This document shows positions 10,945 through 22,954 of a stretch of DNA of 64,000 bases, in pieces. The position numbers and the translations under genes are program-made. The notes under the pieces were generated by a model. The model had not been told where the DNA came from. It ran no database searches and saw only the letters and a list, made by a program, of their open reading frames with translations. The stretch comes from Diphasiastrum complanatum (Eukaryota; Streptophyta; Lycopodiopsida; Lycopodiales; Lycopodiaceae). How positions within the stretch are numbered: position 1 is the first letter of the stretch; each line of letters opens with the position of its first letter. The stretch covers positions 10,987,999 to 11,051,998 of the forward strand of contig CM055111.1 of assembly GCA_029204225.1 (NCBI GenBank), read 5' to 3'.

Positions 10945-11136
10945 GGTTATACCTTGCAATTCTATGTGTAGAATGATCAATATTTGCTATTTTTAGGTTC
11001 AGACGTGCGAAATATAGTAGGGTGCTATTGCTGTACAGAGGAGGACAATAGCTTCTATTTATGTTTTGGTTCATGTTTGATCAATATCTATTAGAGTTTG
11101 TATCTCATTTTTTGTGTAGATGCTGATTTTTTCACA
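10945..11136 (+). mobile_element. Partial LTR copy related to 5269-5921
   Basis: This segment aligns with 5740-5921: CTTGCAATTCTATGTGTAGAATG, GTGAAATATAGTAGG-like, and an ending TTTTTCACA. It is the R/U5 end of the same LTR family. The bases after the terminal CACA (TTGGCAAGATTGGTGG) do not match the usual primer site, so it is a relic. Confidence 0.75.
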
Positions 11137-11420
11137 TTGGCAAGATTGGTGGAGTTGATTGTTTTCTAACCAAAGACCAAAGGGATATTTTGACTATTCT
11201 TCTCTGAATTGTCCGATATGGTTCTTGAAAATTCTCTAGCTCTGCGCATCCTCTACACCGCTCTTTCCTTCTTGACTTCTCTCTAGCCTCTTTTTTTTTA
11301 TCAACAACAGAGGTCTCTTCTTCTTTGTCAGTTTTTGCCCACCATTTAGTTTCTTGGATGTTGCTTTTGAAGAAACAAAATGTTATTATTGTTAAAGTCT
11401 TGCTAGCTCTCCACTCTGAT
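11137..11420. other. Unassigned sequence
   Basis: The minus strand has a lysine/arginine-rich open stretch (EKSRRKERCRGC and similar) without a recognisable domain. It lies between an LTR relic and a copia pre-integrase fragment. I cannot assign it. Confidence 0.3.
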
Positions 11421-11421
11421 T

Positions 11422-11623
11422 TTGACAGACACTCTATGGCACAAGAGACTATGTCATATGAATTCAATGACACTATATCAAGCAAGCCATCATAGAGCAA
11501 TCACAGGGGTGAGCATCTCGAATGTGAACAGTTTGACGACCTGTGATGCATGTCTGAAGGGTAAGATGTCATGCACTCCATTTGTCAAGGACTCCTATAG
11601 AACAACCAAGATTTTGGAGTTAG
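11422..11623 (+). pseudogene. Copia pre-integrase zinc domain fragment
   Basis: The plus strand encodes LWHKRLCHMNSMTLYQ, then CDACLKGKMSCTPF and KILELV, the HHCC pre-integrase domain of a copia polyprotein. It is cut off exactly where the LTR at 11624 begins, in the middle of the motif that should lead into the integrase core. This identifies it as the insertion target of the minus-strand element to its right. Confidence 0.85.
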
Positions 11624-12647
11624 TGTTGGAGAGAGGGAGGGTAGCGAGAGTTGAGAAAGGTGTCATATAAAAATAAATAATTTTTTTTAGCTTGGAGGGG
11701 TAAGACGAACATGAATGAGACACGAAACACGACCGAGAAACAAACTTGGACAAAAATTGTTCATGCACAGCGGAACGAGCTATGCGACTCTCTCCAAAAG
11801 CATGACTACGCCTATCAGAACAAACAGAACGTTAGTGATGAAAATCATGGTCGTTCTTGATTACGTAGCCAAACATTAATGAACGAAGCGTCAGAAGAAT
11901 AATTTGCTGCGAATAGCTAGACAAATTATGTGTTGTGAATGATTCGCGAAGAGCTAGACAATGCTCGACTGATAATTAGTCGCAAAAGAATTGCGAAAGA
12001 CAAGACTAAATGTTAGCTGTCCATTACCAGAAAGAGCAACTAGAGAGATCAAATAGAATGAATAATAAGCATAACAATATTAACACAAATCTGAATGCAA
12101 AACAAAGAACTATATTAGATTAAGTATATCAAGTATACATGTCAATAATGCAGTAGAGCACAAGACAGTAGCGGACGAAACCACGTGCCCTACGAAGCTT
12201 ATTCAAACTGTAAAAAGGAATGAAACCTTATTGCTGACAAATTAAAGAATCAATGCACAGAGCATCTACTTTTGTCTATCTTTGATAAGCTTCTCTTCTT
12301 TGTTCTCTCTCGCTTACCAACTTCTTGATCGTTTGATTTTCGTTAATGAATACGCAAATGGTATTCGATATATATACATAATGTTACAGGTGTGCAGATG
12401 AAGAAAGTACAGGGTGGATGTGCTGTCTGTAGGGGATTGTGGGTGGCTGCAATCGTCATCCAGTTTGTTAGCGCAGCTGCATGAGTGTGAAGAGGGTGTG
12501 ACATTAACCTTTGCTTTTTGTCTCTTCATCGCCTGTGAGAATTTACATGTGAATATGCAGACTATGTGACAACGCGAGTAAATCTGCAGCATGAATGGAG
12601 GCAGATTAAAAATGGGATTTAGGTGACTAGAGGAAATAAATCCAACA
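11624..12647 (-). mobile_element. Copia 3' LTR (1024 bp)
   Basis: The ends are inverted TGTTGGA/TCCAACA: it starts (minus strand) TGTTGGATTTATT next to a polypurine tract and ends CTCTCCAACA at 11624. A minus-strand TATA lies near 12368-12376. It shares R/U5 sequence with the LTR at 8993-10080, so both belong to one family but are well diverged. Confidence 0.88.
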
Positions 12648-12656
12648 CCCCCTCTT
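12648..12656 (-). mobile_element. Polypurine tract
   Basis: On the minus strand AAGAGGGGG immediately precedes the TGTTGGA start of the LTR and follows the last codons of RNase H. This is the plus-strand priming site of the element. Confidence 0.8.
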
Positions 12657-15600
12657 AATTTGGATCCGTGAATGCCTTGATCTTCAGACTAAGTAATGCA
12701 CAGTATTTGATGTGTGTAAAAACATTGAGTGCTTTCGTGAATATGTTTGCAACCATGTCCTGCGTTCTGCAGTACGTTAAGCTTACTTCCTTGTTGAGAA
12801 CCTTGCCCCTGATGTAGTGATATATAATTTCAATGTGCTTACTCCTAGAGTGAAATCTAGGGTTGGCCGATAAGGCAATAGCACTCTGATTATCAGAAAA
12901 TAAAATTGTAGGGCTATACTGATTCAGATTAACATCTGACAGTAAATTTCTCAACCAAAACGCTTCCTTGATACATTGAGACGCAGCAATGTATTCTGCT
13001 TCTGTAGAAAAAAGTGCGACAGAAGTTTGCTTACGACTGTTCCATGAGATAGGACCGCCGTTGGAGAAGAATGTAAATCCAGATGTGGATTTACGATTGT
13101 CTACATCTCCTCCCTAGCTTGCATCAGAATAACCACTGAGCTGATAAAGATTGTCGTTGTTGACATCTCCATAGCAGATGCACTGGTCCATGGTAGCTCA
13201 AATATATCTCATGACTCGTATGAGATCCTTCCAATGGGTAATGCCAAGATAGCCATGTATTGGCTGAGTGAGCTTACAACAAAAGAGATATCAGGTCTTG
13301 TATAGACCATTGCGTACATGAGAGATCCCAGTATCGATCGATAAGGGTATTCTCTCATTTTCTCCACTTCTTGCTTGGTCTGGGGACATTGGTCCTTTGA
13401 CAGATGCAGGTCTGGATCCATTGGTGAGTGAGCTAATTTTCAATTAATCAAATTGTATATGATGAAAACATTGTGAAGATACCTTTGTTGAGTGATGTAA
13501 ATCAGTCAATTTGCTCTATCTCTGTGGATTCGAATTCTCAGACAGAAGTGAGCTTCGCCCAGATCAGTCATGTCGAACTCTGAAAACAACATCTGCTTCG
13601 AATCCTTGACCGTATTGGTATTGTTGCTAAAGGGCAATGTATCATTCACGTACAAGGTGATGATGATGAAGGATTGTTGTACTGACTTGGAATAGATGTT
13701 GCAATCAACAGTGCTTGTTTGAATCCTTGTTTGATGAGGAATGTGTTGATCCTCTGAAACCAAGCTCTGGCAGACTGTTTCAAGCAGTACAGTGATTTTT
13801 CATATCTTTCAGAACATATCCTTTGAGTTGGATCATGTAGATATCTTCATGTATCACTCCATTTAGATAGGCTGTTTGTACATCGAGTTAATGCACTTTG
13901 AGGTCAACAGTTGCAACATAAGAAAGGAGCATTCGGATCGATGAATGTTTGATGACTAGGCTAAAAGTCTCACTGTAGTCAACATTCGAGATCTGGGTGA
14001 ATCCCCATGCTACTAGTCTTGTGTTCCTTCGGTCAACTGCTCCGTTGGCACTATATTTGATCTTGAAGATCCATTTGCAATCAATGATATTGTAGCCAAT
14101 AGGAGCTTCGACTAATGACCATGTCTGGTTCTTGATCAAAGAGGAATACTCTTTGTCCATAGCTTCTCTCCAGAGATCAGAGTCTCATTGGTTGAGTGCC
14201 TCTTCGACTGTCGTCGGTGCCTGTATCAAGAGACAGACAGACTCAGGAGTATACCTTGTGGTCTATGTGCACACTCAACTTGATCTTCTAGGAGGATTCG
14301 ACTGAAGAACTACTCCTGGGATTTGTTGCTGGGTAGCAGCAACATCTTTGTCTGATTCGCTGTCTCAAAGTGGGTCGACAATAGACACGCCTGAGCTAGA
14401 AGTTTGGACTGTCATGTCAATGGCAGGTGACGAGGGTTTTTCTTGAGCAACATCCTTGCCTTTGAGGCCGACGAACTGATCCTCGATGAAGACTGTATCC
14501 CAACTATACAAGATTTGCTGGGTATTAGGACCATATAGCTTATAAGTATTATCAGATGAAGTATATCCAATCAGGATGGTCTTGAGACCTTGGAAGTCCA
14601 ATTTTTTCCTCGTGTCTTTTGGGATCTGCGCGTAGGCAATGCACCTAAACAATCTTAGGTTTTTCAAAGACGACTTAGGGTCTGTCCACACCTCGTGGGG
14701 TGTCTTGTCTGAGAGGGCCTTGGTCGAACATCTGTTCTGGACGTAGGCTGCAGTGGAAACAACTTCAGCCCAAAATCTCTTAGGCAACAATGCATGCGAT
14801 AGCATACATTTGGCATATTCAACCAGAGTATGGTTCTTCCTCTCGGCTAAGCCATTAGACTGAGGACTATAAGGAGTGATGAATTGCTGCTCAATGTCTT
14901 GGCTTTGACAGTACTCCTTAAACTCGATAGAGATATATTCTCCACCGTTGTCTGACTTGAGGGCCTTGATCGTCCTTCCAGTCTCCTTCTCTGCACGCTC
15001 CTTGAAGATTTTGAAGCAGTTGAAGGCTTCTGATTTCTTCTGGAAAATTCATCAATAAAGGTTATAAAATACTTGACATCCTTCAGCGAAGGATTTTTCA
15101 TCGGGCCACAAATATTTGAATGTACAACATCTAGCAATCCTCTAGCAATGTGCTGATGGCTTGATTTAAAGGGTTTCCTAGTCTGTTTACCAACGAGATA
15201 GTCTTGACAGACATGTAACTCGACTCTTTCACGAGGATAGTCGAGATCAAGAACAATAGATTGTCTAGACATTTGTTGTACAACAGCGTGATTTAAATGA
15301 CCAAGTCTATAATGCCAAAGTAAACCTTTATTTGAATGAATTGAAGTACTGAGAGCCTGACTAGAGGTAGAAAAACAATGACTCAATTTGTACAAGTATC
15401 CATGCCTCTTTCCAAGTGCTAGGATCTTGCCTGTCCTATCAACTACTTTACACTGATCACATTCGAATTCTACTCTGTATTCTAGATCTGTGATTCTGCT
15501 TATAGAGAGCAGATCCGTAGATAAATTTGGTACTAGAGGATTTTAGAGAGTAGCTTAAACTGATCATTGGCAAAGTTTAATCTTATAGTGCCTTCACCTT

Positions 15601-15700
15601 TAGCCTGTGTGCTATTGTCACCAAGGTGGACATATTTCTTTAGGAGATTCGCCTTTCCCCCAAACGATAATGCAATATGTAAAATGAAATTCAAAGTTGC
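12657..15700 (-). pseudogene. Copia pol: protease remnant, integrase, RT, RNase H
   Basis: Minus strand, in order: a protease remnant (KYVHLGDNSTQAKGEGTIRL, ~15600), pre-integrase HHCC (LLWHYRLGHLNHAVV), integrase core (KSDNGGEYIS; PYSPQSNGLAERKN), RT (ETFSLVIKHSS) and RNase H (NPRFHSRSKHIEIIYHY, ending KIKAFTDPN). Key residues have changed: the first integrase Asp (usually HTD) reads HSN, and the RT box usually read as YVDD is YVNDTLPF. Frame breaks occur near 15040, 14840, 14340, 13790 and 13480. Gag and most of protease are missing to the right of ~15700, with no 5' LTR there. The attached 3' LTR is at 11624-12647. Confidence 0.93.
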
Positions 15701-17735
15701 GATTTGCAAATTGCCATGAAACATCTCAAATAGTGTACAAAGCTCGTTCAGTGTTCTTTCAAACAATGGTTTTTTACTTTGAAAACAACCATTAGTATAG
15801 AAGGATAGTAAACTAACAAATTTAGGTCATCTATATACACAGATATATGACAGACTAGCTAAACAACCACCAGTAACATTTTGTAGTCTACGCCCAAAAA
15901 CCGAAGAAAGTAAAACACAACATTGAAAATTAGAATGTTGTCAGAATATCTAAAGAGAAAGATGCAAGGCCATTTAAAATATAGCAAGAGAATTCATACA
16001 TGACTGAATAGAATATTTGTTGATTAAAAATTAAAAGTCCTTGAAAGACTTTTCATTTGTAGAAAAAGTCACTGAATATTGCTACATGCATGCTCTACAT
16101 TGAAACAAACATTTGCACAGAAGGGGATGATTGGCAAATAAGCCTACGATCTAATTTTTTGCTTAAAAATAGAATTTTGAACAATCAAATTCATACTCAA
16201 ATACTTAGTACTTTTGTCAATTATTCAACTTGTTCTCTTATAGAAGTCAAATTTCTAAGACTCCATAAATCTACAACAACATACAAACCCCTATCCTATT
16301 GCACTTGCATTTCGGCTACTCTTCTACATGCAAACTCCATTGCTTTTCTACATCAAAAGAAAAAGGAAAAGCTCATCTATTGCAAAGCTCCGCTGTTTTC
16401 CTACGACATTGCAGCACCACTGCTCTCCTACATGCCTTTCTACGTAAAGTTTCTATTTTACACATGAAATTGTAATCATTGATTAGAACACTATCAATGT
16501 TGCAAAACATGCCACATCACTATGCCTTCTGAGCAAATAGCATGAATTCAAGTATTTCAAATTTTGGAGTTTTTTTGAAATATCAAAATTGGGAATTTTG
16601 CTTATAATCGACTTGAAAGTCAAATTTCTAAGACAGTTCCATGGATCTAGAGCATAGCTACTTTGCTTTCTTTAGGCCCCTATCCTAATTGCACTTGCAT
16701 TTGTTTTGACCATAACTCTTACGGAACGAGAACAAGGGAACGAGTAACCATATAATTGTTGAACAAGAAGGTACCGTCAACCTTCTAATAAAGCATTTAT
16801 TGGATATAAGCTAATAATATTGTTCCAATTCAAAATTGATTGCCCATGGATGAGACAAAACATTCACATCTAGTATAGCTAAACAACAACTAGTAAGAAT
16901 TTCTAATTGACCTAGGACTTTACACTCACAATTAGTTAACAATTTACGAACATTATTTGTCATGTATGATTGCTTTGATAGAATTTGCTAACATGCAATT
17001 AAATCTTCGATGCGTATTGGTAATGGTTTTGAAGCACTATTTGCTATTAGTCATGTACAATCTATTTGCTAGAATCCACTCACAAATAATTAACTCTCTG
17101 CTACCGATTGCTTCTCGAAAACAATTTTGTTAACAAAAATCCCTTAAAGATACACATAACTTCTTCGAAATTACTTTGTTCACAACTCTCTGTTAAAGAT
17201 ATAGGTCGGAGCTCTCGCAACAAGAAAGAACTTGCTAAAATCATTTCGATGCATGAACTGCTCACTAGATTGCATCACTCTACGACATTAGATCCTATTA
17301 CCACATGCCATGATACGTATAATGTGTGTGTGAGAGAGAGATTGACTTGCAAAATGCCCAGACCAAGATATTAGAGCAGGTTGTATCGTGTTTGAGAGCG
17401 TCGAAGCAGTTGTAAATCTAGTCCCAGTCTTTTTGGCTGGATGCTCTACAGTCCAGCTTTTATTGTGATGCTAAAATGCTTTTGATCTGAATTTTGGGTC
17501 ACAATTCAGGTACTACTCCATTGTTCCACCTCTCACTAAGAATATGCTCTGCAAAACAAATCTAGCTCTTTACTCGTTCATTTTAATGAGCACATAATCC
17601 ACACAACTAAAAGAGAAGATTAAAAGAAAAAAATTGTCTAGATGTGAAACATCTTTATGGAGATGCAGTTCTACTTTTCGAACGCATGCAAATGAGAAGC
17701 GGAAAGAGTCAACCTACTAGATTTTGAAAATTGAC
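15701..17735. other. Non-coding stretch
   Basis: No retroelement domain or gene is visible. Open frames at 16090-16467 and 17108-17374 lack recognisable motifs and have no upstream signals. Two related phrases (CCCCTATCCTA-TTGCACTTGCATTT near 16289 and 16677, each preceded by CAAATTTCTAAGAC) suggest an old local duplication of ~390 bp spacing. Confidence 0.4.
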
Positions 17736-19221
17736 AGAATTTCATTTATGAGAAAGGTCCACCTCCGAGGGGACAACCTGATGTAGGAGCACAAAAACAT
17801 CGACACCATAGAGAACATGCACCAACACATCTTGTCGACCACTCCTATGATCACACATATCATCAAGATACAACACCCACTTTTGGTAGTTCAACACACT
17901 ATCATGAAGATATCTCATGCTCGTGCAAACGAGATGAGTATTTCACAAACCTGGAAAATCCAGGACAGCTAGGCATCCATGATGGCTATGCAATTGCTAC
18001 GGGACCCATGAGAAACAGGTGTTTTATTAGTGGCAAAATGGGACACTTCATGGTCAACTGTAAAGTAAAAAACCAATACCATGATGATTGTCTAGACTGT
18101 GTTCGGAAACATAGTTTCAAAGATTGCCCAAAGCAACCTAACAAGATCCTACTAGCACAACATATCTCATCAGAAATGTAAGAGTCCTTACTAGAGCTCA
18201 GTGCCAAAACCAACAACAGCAGCAGCAAAACCTTGAAAAATCAGCTGACCATACGGGAGGCTCCTTGACAGCTTCCACATTACCAAGAGATTACCCACAC
18301 CCATGCATGGAACAAAGGCAATACAAAGAATTTTGAGATGAGTTTTTGCAGGAGGAACAGAACACAGACGGTCCGTTATCAGCTTCGATCCTCAAAAAAG
18401 AGCAATCCCTACAGGGACTCGAAGTATTTACTAAACTTCTGTAGACTCAAATCACAATGCCCTTCCATAGCACAATGAAATCTTTCATTGGTCTCCAAAG
18501 TTATATTCATCACAATTTTCAGCTGCCAACTATCCCAGATGAACAACAAAAACCAGACAAGATTTCTCAGATTTCTATGAATCTGATGAACATCGGTGTT
18601 TCTAAGAAGACTAGCATCACCTTACCTATGACCTAAAAAGATTATCCAACAATATCTGCTATCCTTGATAGTGGATTAGGCGTCAACATAATGGATTTGT
18701 CACTAGCAAAGTCATGGGGGTTCCATACCTTAGATCAGCCACGTTACAAACTTTGTATGGCTGATCAGCAAGTCACAGACTTTGTAGGTCACAATACATA
18801 TTGTAGGAATCAAATTTACTATAGATTGTCCCATTCTTGATCTACCAGATGATGAGAATACTTATAAACTCCTTCTTGGCACACCCTAGCTACAGATGGC
18901 AAGCGTTGTCCAAGATTGGAAGCGTAGCAAAATAACCTTTGGCAATAACGAAAAATGATTTACTGCTGACTCGACTAGCCATATAAAGCCCACCAAAGTT
19001 TATGATGATTGGTCATCTACAACATATGACGAATCCGATAGTGTTTCGATCCAGCCGAAAGGACACTATACAAGATTAACTGATATAATAAATTGGGGTC
19101 AAGCACTGGCCACCATGGACTATGCAGATTCTAACAGATGTCGAATAGAAACCGCTGCAAAAGAAGCATATATTCTACCTTCTTCTACGGACATAGAAAC
19201 GCCCATCATCCCACTTATGAT
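17736..19221 (+). pseudogene. Ty3/gypsy gag zinc knuckles and protease, decayed
   Basis: Plus strand, through several frames and stops. A retroviral-type zinc knuckle region at 18020-18061 reads CFISGKMGHFMVNC, with Ser in place of the second Cys. It is followed by CLDCVRKHSFKDC, a Gln-rich linker, and an aspartic protease domain with TISAILDSGLGVNIMDLS near 18655 (DSG active site). Further on are TIDCPILDL, a LLGTP box and KRSKITF. This order and the LLGxPWL-type motif are typical of gypsy gag-protease. The piece ends abruptly at 19221 where a copia LTR starts, consistent with that LTR having inserted here. RT and integrase of this gypsy are not seen elsewhere. Confidence 0.8.
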
Positions 19222-20083
19222 TGTTAGAATTTAGCAATTTTCAAATGGTTTTTGATGAATATTAGACATCTATGTGGATCCACATGTGTGAGGACCTGTA
19301 CACACGTGTGAAATGACACTTGTAATATTCAAATCCATTTTGATTAGCTTTCATTTGAGTCTAATATGACATCTCCTAGATTATAGGAGTTAGGTCCTAG
19401 ATTGTAGGAATCTAGAAGGTCAACACAAACCACCAATGGATGATGTGGCAAACTTGATAGATCTTATCCAAAGTGGATATGGATAAGTACAATGAGCTAT
19501 CCTACACGTGATGGATGCAACTTAGAGAGAGATTATGGTGAATTTGTACTTGATCCATGATGGATCCATTATTGAGCCAAAGATGAGAAATCTTGGTTTG
19601 TGAAGCTATCATTGTGTTTTGACTCTCTTAAGCACTTTCTTTGTGGATGAATGCTTTATTATCAGGCCGTACAGTAGCTACTGTACAATGAGCTGTCCTA
19701 CATGTGCTGGATGCAGCTTAGAGAGAGATTATGGTGAATTTGTACTTGATCCATGATGGATCCATTATTGAGCCAATGATGAGAAATCTTGTTGTGAAGC
19801 TGTCATTGTGTTTTGACTCTCTTAAGCACTTTCTTTGTGGATGAATGCTTTGTAAATGATAAGTAAACTATTTCTCTGTTATCAGGCCGTACAGTAGTTG
19901 TACTTCACACGTGTGAAGCCATGGATCATCTTTTTTTATTGTTCTTGCTTGGAATCACAAAGATTGTCAAGTAGAAGCTAGATTTGGAAGCTAGTCTTGA
20001 TATAGATCAAGATCCCAAGCTACCAATCACTCTTTGTGATCATTTGTAGATCAATTTCAGTGCATAAACTCTGAAATTTGACA
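19222..20083 (+). mobile_element. Copia 5' LTR (862 bp) with internal duplication
   Basis: It starts TGTTAGAATTTAG and ends TTTGACA, directly before a Met-type primer site. It contains a ~196-bp tandem duplication (19489-19684 and 19685-19898) beginning ACAATGAGCT and ending ATCAGGCCGTACAGTAG. It also contains a perfect 16-base palindrome, CTTCACACGTGTGAAG (19903-19918). No 3' LTR of this element is present in the window. Confidence 0.88.
19489..19898. repeat. ~196-bp tandem duplication inside an LTR
   Basis: The two units share AGAGAGATTATGGTGAATTT, GATCCATGATGGATCCATTA and CTCTTAAGCACTTTCTTTGT with few mismatches. The second unit has about 25 extra bases before its ATCAGGCCGTACAGTAG end. 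Confidence 0.92.
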
Positions 20084-20705
20084 TGGTATCAGAGCCAAGT
20101 CAAAGAGCTTAGTTGATGATCCAAGAATCTTCATTTTGGTGAAAGCATTGGTGCTAGAGTCACTTTGAAGGAGGGCGACCTTTTCTAATAGTTTACTTGT
20201 GATGTTGAGGTTCAGATTAGTGTGTAAAGTTCAGAAGTACTTCTCACACGTGTGAGAGGCTGCTGGAGTTGTACTTTCACCAAAACTTTGTGTTTTTTCA
20301 ATATTTGAGCTTCAAACAAGTTGTGTAGAGTGAAACTAGTGATGTGCTTATGAAAAACCATTGTTTCCATTATAGATTTGATGAGTGAATGGTGTTAGAA
20401 TCTTGTTAAACCTACAAATCCTTTTGAGAGAGTTTGAGGCTTATGTTTTTAGTTCAAGAGTGAAACTAAAACCAATTCTAAACATCATAGGAAGGCATTG
20501 GCACTTCCAAAAATCAAATCCAAAGTTCTAAGTGAACAGATTGTGTAGAATACACTTTCTCAAATCTTTTTGAGTTCAAGATCATTATAGATCTTGCATC
20601 TTGAGTCTAGTGAGATTTAAGAAAGTAGCATTTTAGCTAAATTCTAAGAAAGAAAGAAGAAAGAGCTTTTGAATAGTACATTTGTTATACTTGTTACTAG
20701 TTAGA
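20084..20705 (+). mobile_element. Primer-binding site and untranslated leader
   Basis: TGGTATCAGAGCC (20084-20096) is the primer site. The ~610-base leader up to the gag ATG at 20706 carries another near-palindrome (CTCACACGTGTGAG, ~20244-20257) like the one in the LTR. No coding sequence is evident. Confidence 0.8.
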
Positions 20706-22945
20706 ATGGGTTCAATTGGAGCCTATCTTCTTGAGGCTAGTGAAAGGCTAAATTATAATAATTATTCAACTTGGAAAGTAAGAATGGAGTCACTACTAGT
20801 GCTCCAAGATATGTTTGATCTTGTCATAGGAGAGGAAGAAGAACCTCAAGGAGGTCAAGATCAAGTGAGGTACAAAAAGAGAGCTAGACTAGCATTACAT
20901 TGCTTGAAAATGAATGTTAGTAATGAACTTCTAAAGGAAGTAGCATCTTGTACCTCGGCCAAGGAGGCATGGAACTACCTCAAAGGGATTTATGAATCCA
21001 AAAATACCTCTAGAGTGCTTATGATTAGAAATAAAGTTCTTCAAAGCATTAGAGGGAGCGATGAGAGTGCTCAAGAGTATGTCTTGAGAATTAAATCTCT
21101 CAACAAAGAACTTTCCATCATTAGCGAGGGTATTCATGCTGATGAACTTGTTTAGATCATCTTGAATGGTCTTGGAGATGAGTTCTCCAATCTTGTACAA
21201 AGCTTTGCTATTCAAGATGCACTACCTTCCATAGACAAGCTTCATAGTGTGCTTGTCGCCGAGGAGAGTAGGATCCTTCATGTCAAACAAAGGATTGGAT
21301 CCTTAAAGTTGCATGATGGTGATGAGAAGGCCAACTTCTCAAGCAAGGGAAAGGCAAAGTCAAAGAAGAAGATCCAACACAAGGAGACCAAGAATGATGA
21401 TCAACCATCAAGCTCCAAAGGTGGAAAGAAGAAAAAAGCCAAACTCAAGTGCTTCTTTTGTGGAAAGAAGGGGCACTTTGCATCCGAGTGTTTCAAGAAG
21501 AAGAATGAACAAGGAGATTGCAAACAAGGCAACCTCACTCTTGAGGAAGATGAGGATGAAGTGGATTCATCCTTGATGGCTTCTACATCAACATCAAAGA
21601 GCTACTCCAATGACACATGGTGGATTGATAGTGGGGCTAGTTCCCACATGACATTCCAAAAGGATTTTTTCTCAACTCTTGTACCTTTTGTAGTTGTAAA
21701 AAGTCTATTCTAACAGCAAGTGATCAAGAATGTAGAATAGATGGAATGGGAACTATTCCCTTAAGTCTTGGATCCTCTAAAAGAGTAGATCTTGATAATG
21801 TACTCTATGTTCCTACACTCACTAAGAATTTGTTAAGTGTAGGACAATTGATGGATGATGGCTTAGATGTCCATTTTAAGCAAGGAGTTTACTCCATAAT
21901 GATGAATAATACTTGCATTGTAAAGGGATTCAAGCAAGGAAGGCCTTTTAAGCTTGATGCTAATGTTTTTCTTGGAAGTGTGAACATGGTGAAGGAGGAG
22001 CTCAATCAAAAGGAGCTTTGGCATAAGAGGTTGGGCCACCCCAACTTCAAATATATGGAGATGCTATGCACCAAGGATCTTGCTCTCGAACTTCCAAAGA
22101 CACTCTCAAAGTGTGGAAAAAGTTGTGAAGCTTGTAGCCTCTCAAAGGCACACAAGCTACCTTTTGATATCTCTTCCACTAGATCTACAAAAGCATTAGA
22201 TCTTATTCATAGTGATGTGCACTCTTTTTCTCAAGAATCTAATGGAGGTGCATCTATATATGTATCTTTTATTGATGATTACTCTAGATACACTTGGATT
22301 GAAATTTTGGATTCCAAAAGTAAAGTCTTTGAAGCTTTTGTTAAGTTCAAAACTCTAGTTGAAAATCAACTTGATGCTAGAATTAAAGTATTGAGGAGTG
22401 ATAATGGTGGAGGGTATATCTCCACCAAGATGATAGAATTTTGTAAATCCAATGGCATTAAGAGAGAACTTACATGTACTTATAGTCCTCAACAAAATGG
22501 AATAGCCGAGAGGACAAATAGAACACTATGTGAGTGTGCTAAGGCTTTAAGGTTAGATGCATCTCTACCTAAGTCCTTTTGGGGAGAGGCTATTATTTGT
22601 GCAACTTATTTGTGTAATAGATTGCCATGTAAGCCCATCGGAGGCATAACATCTTATGAGGCTCTATTTTGTAAGAAGCCGAATCTTAAAGATCTAAGAA
22701 TTTTCGGATCTACTTGCTATGTTTTTCAAGCATTAGATACAAGAAAAAATGATGATCCTACTTCTATTAAAGGGATCTTTGTTGGTTATGCTAAAAATAG
22801 CAAAGGATATAGAGTCTATAATCCTGTCACTAAGAAGATTTTAGTGAGTAGAGATGTTACTTTTGATGAAGGTAACTACTTCAAGTTGAATGAGAAAGCT
22901 TCTAATCCATCTTATGTCAAGGATCTTGTAGCACAAGATCCTTGA
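20706..22945 (+). pseudogene. Copia gag, protease and integrase, 3'-truncated
   Basis: Gag starts at the ATG at 20706 (MGSIGAYLLEASERLNYNNY). It contains the UBN2-type region and a complete CCHC knuckle (CFFCGKKGHFASEC, ~21452-21493). An in-frame TAG at 21153-21155 interrupts gag. Protease follows with WWIDSGASSHMTF, and a frame change near 21713 precedes ...DNVLYVPTLTKNLLSV. Pre-integrase HHCC (LWHKRLGHPN ... CEACSLSKAHK) and the integrase core (HSDVHSF, LRSDNGGGYIS, QQNGIAERTN) retain the catalytic D, D and E. The frame is open from 21746 to 22945, reaching the integrase C-terminus (DTRKNDDPTSIKGIFVGYAK). RT and RNase H are missing because the element ends at a fold-back junction beside a histone-like gene. 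Confidence 0.95.
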
Positions 22946-22952
22946 CATAAGA
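22910..22952. repeat. 20-bp inverted repeat at a rearrangement junction
   Basis: TCTTATGTCAAGGATCTTGT (22910-22929) is followed by three bases and its perfect reverse complement (22933-22952). The left arm is copia sequence. The last base of the right arm is within two bases of the last H3-like codon on the other strand. This is the footprint of a fold-back or template-switch join. Confidence 0.95.
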
Positions 22953-22954
22953 CA

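Noticed and set aside
21313-21576. Lys/Arg-rich plus-strand frame at 21313
   Set aside because: It is an alternative frame of the copia gag zinc-knuckle region.
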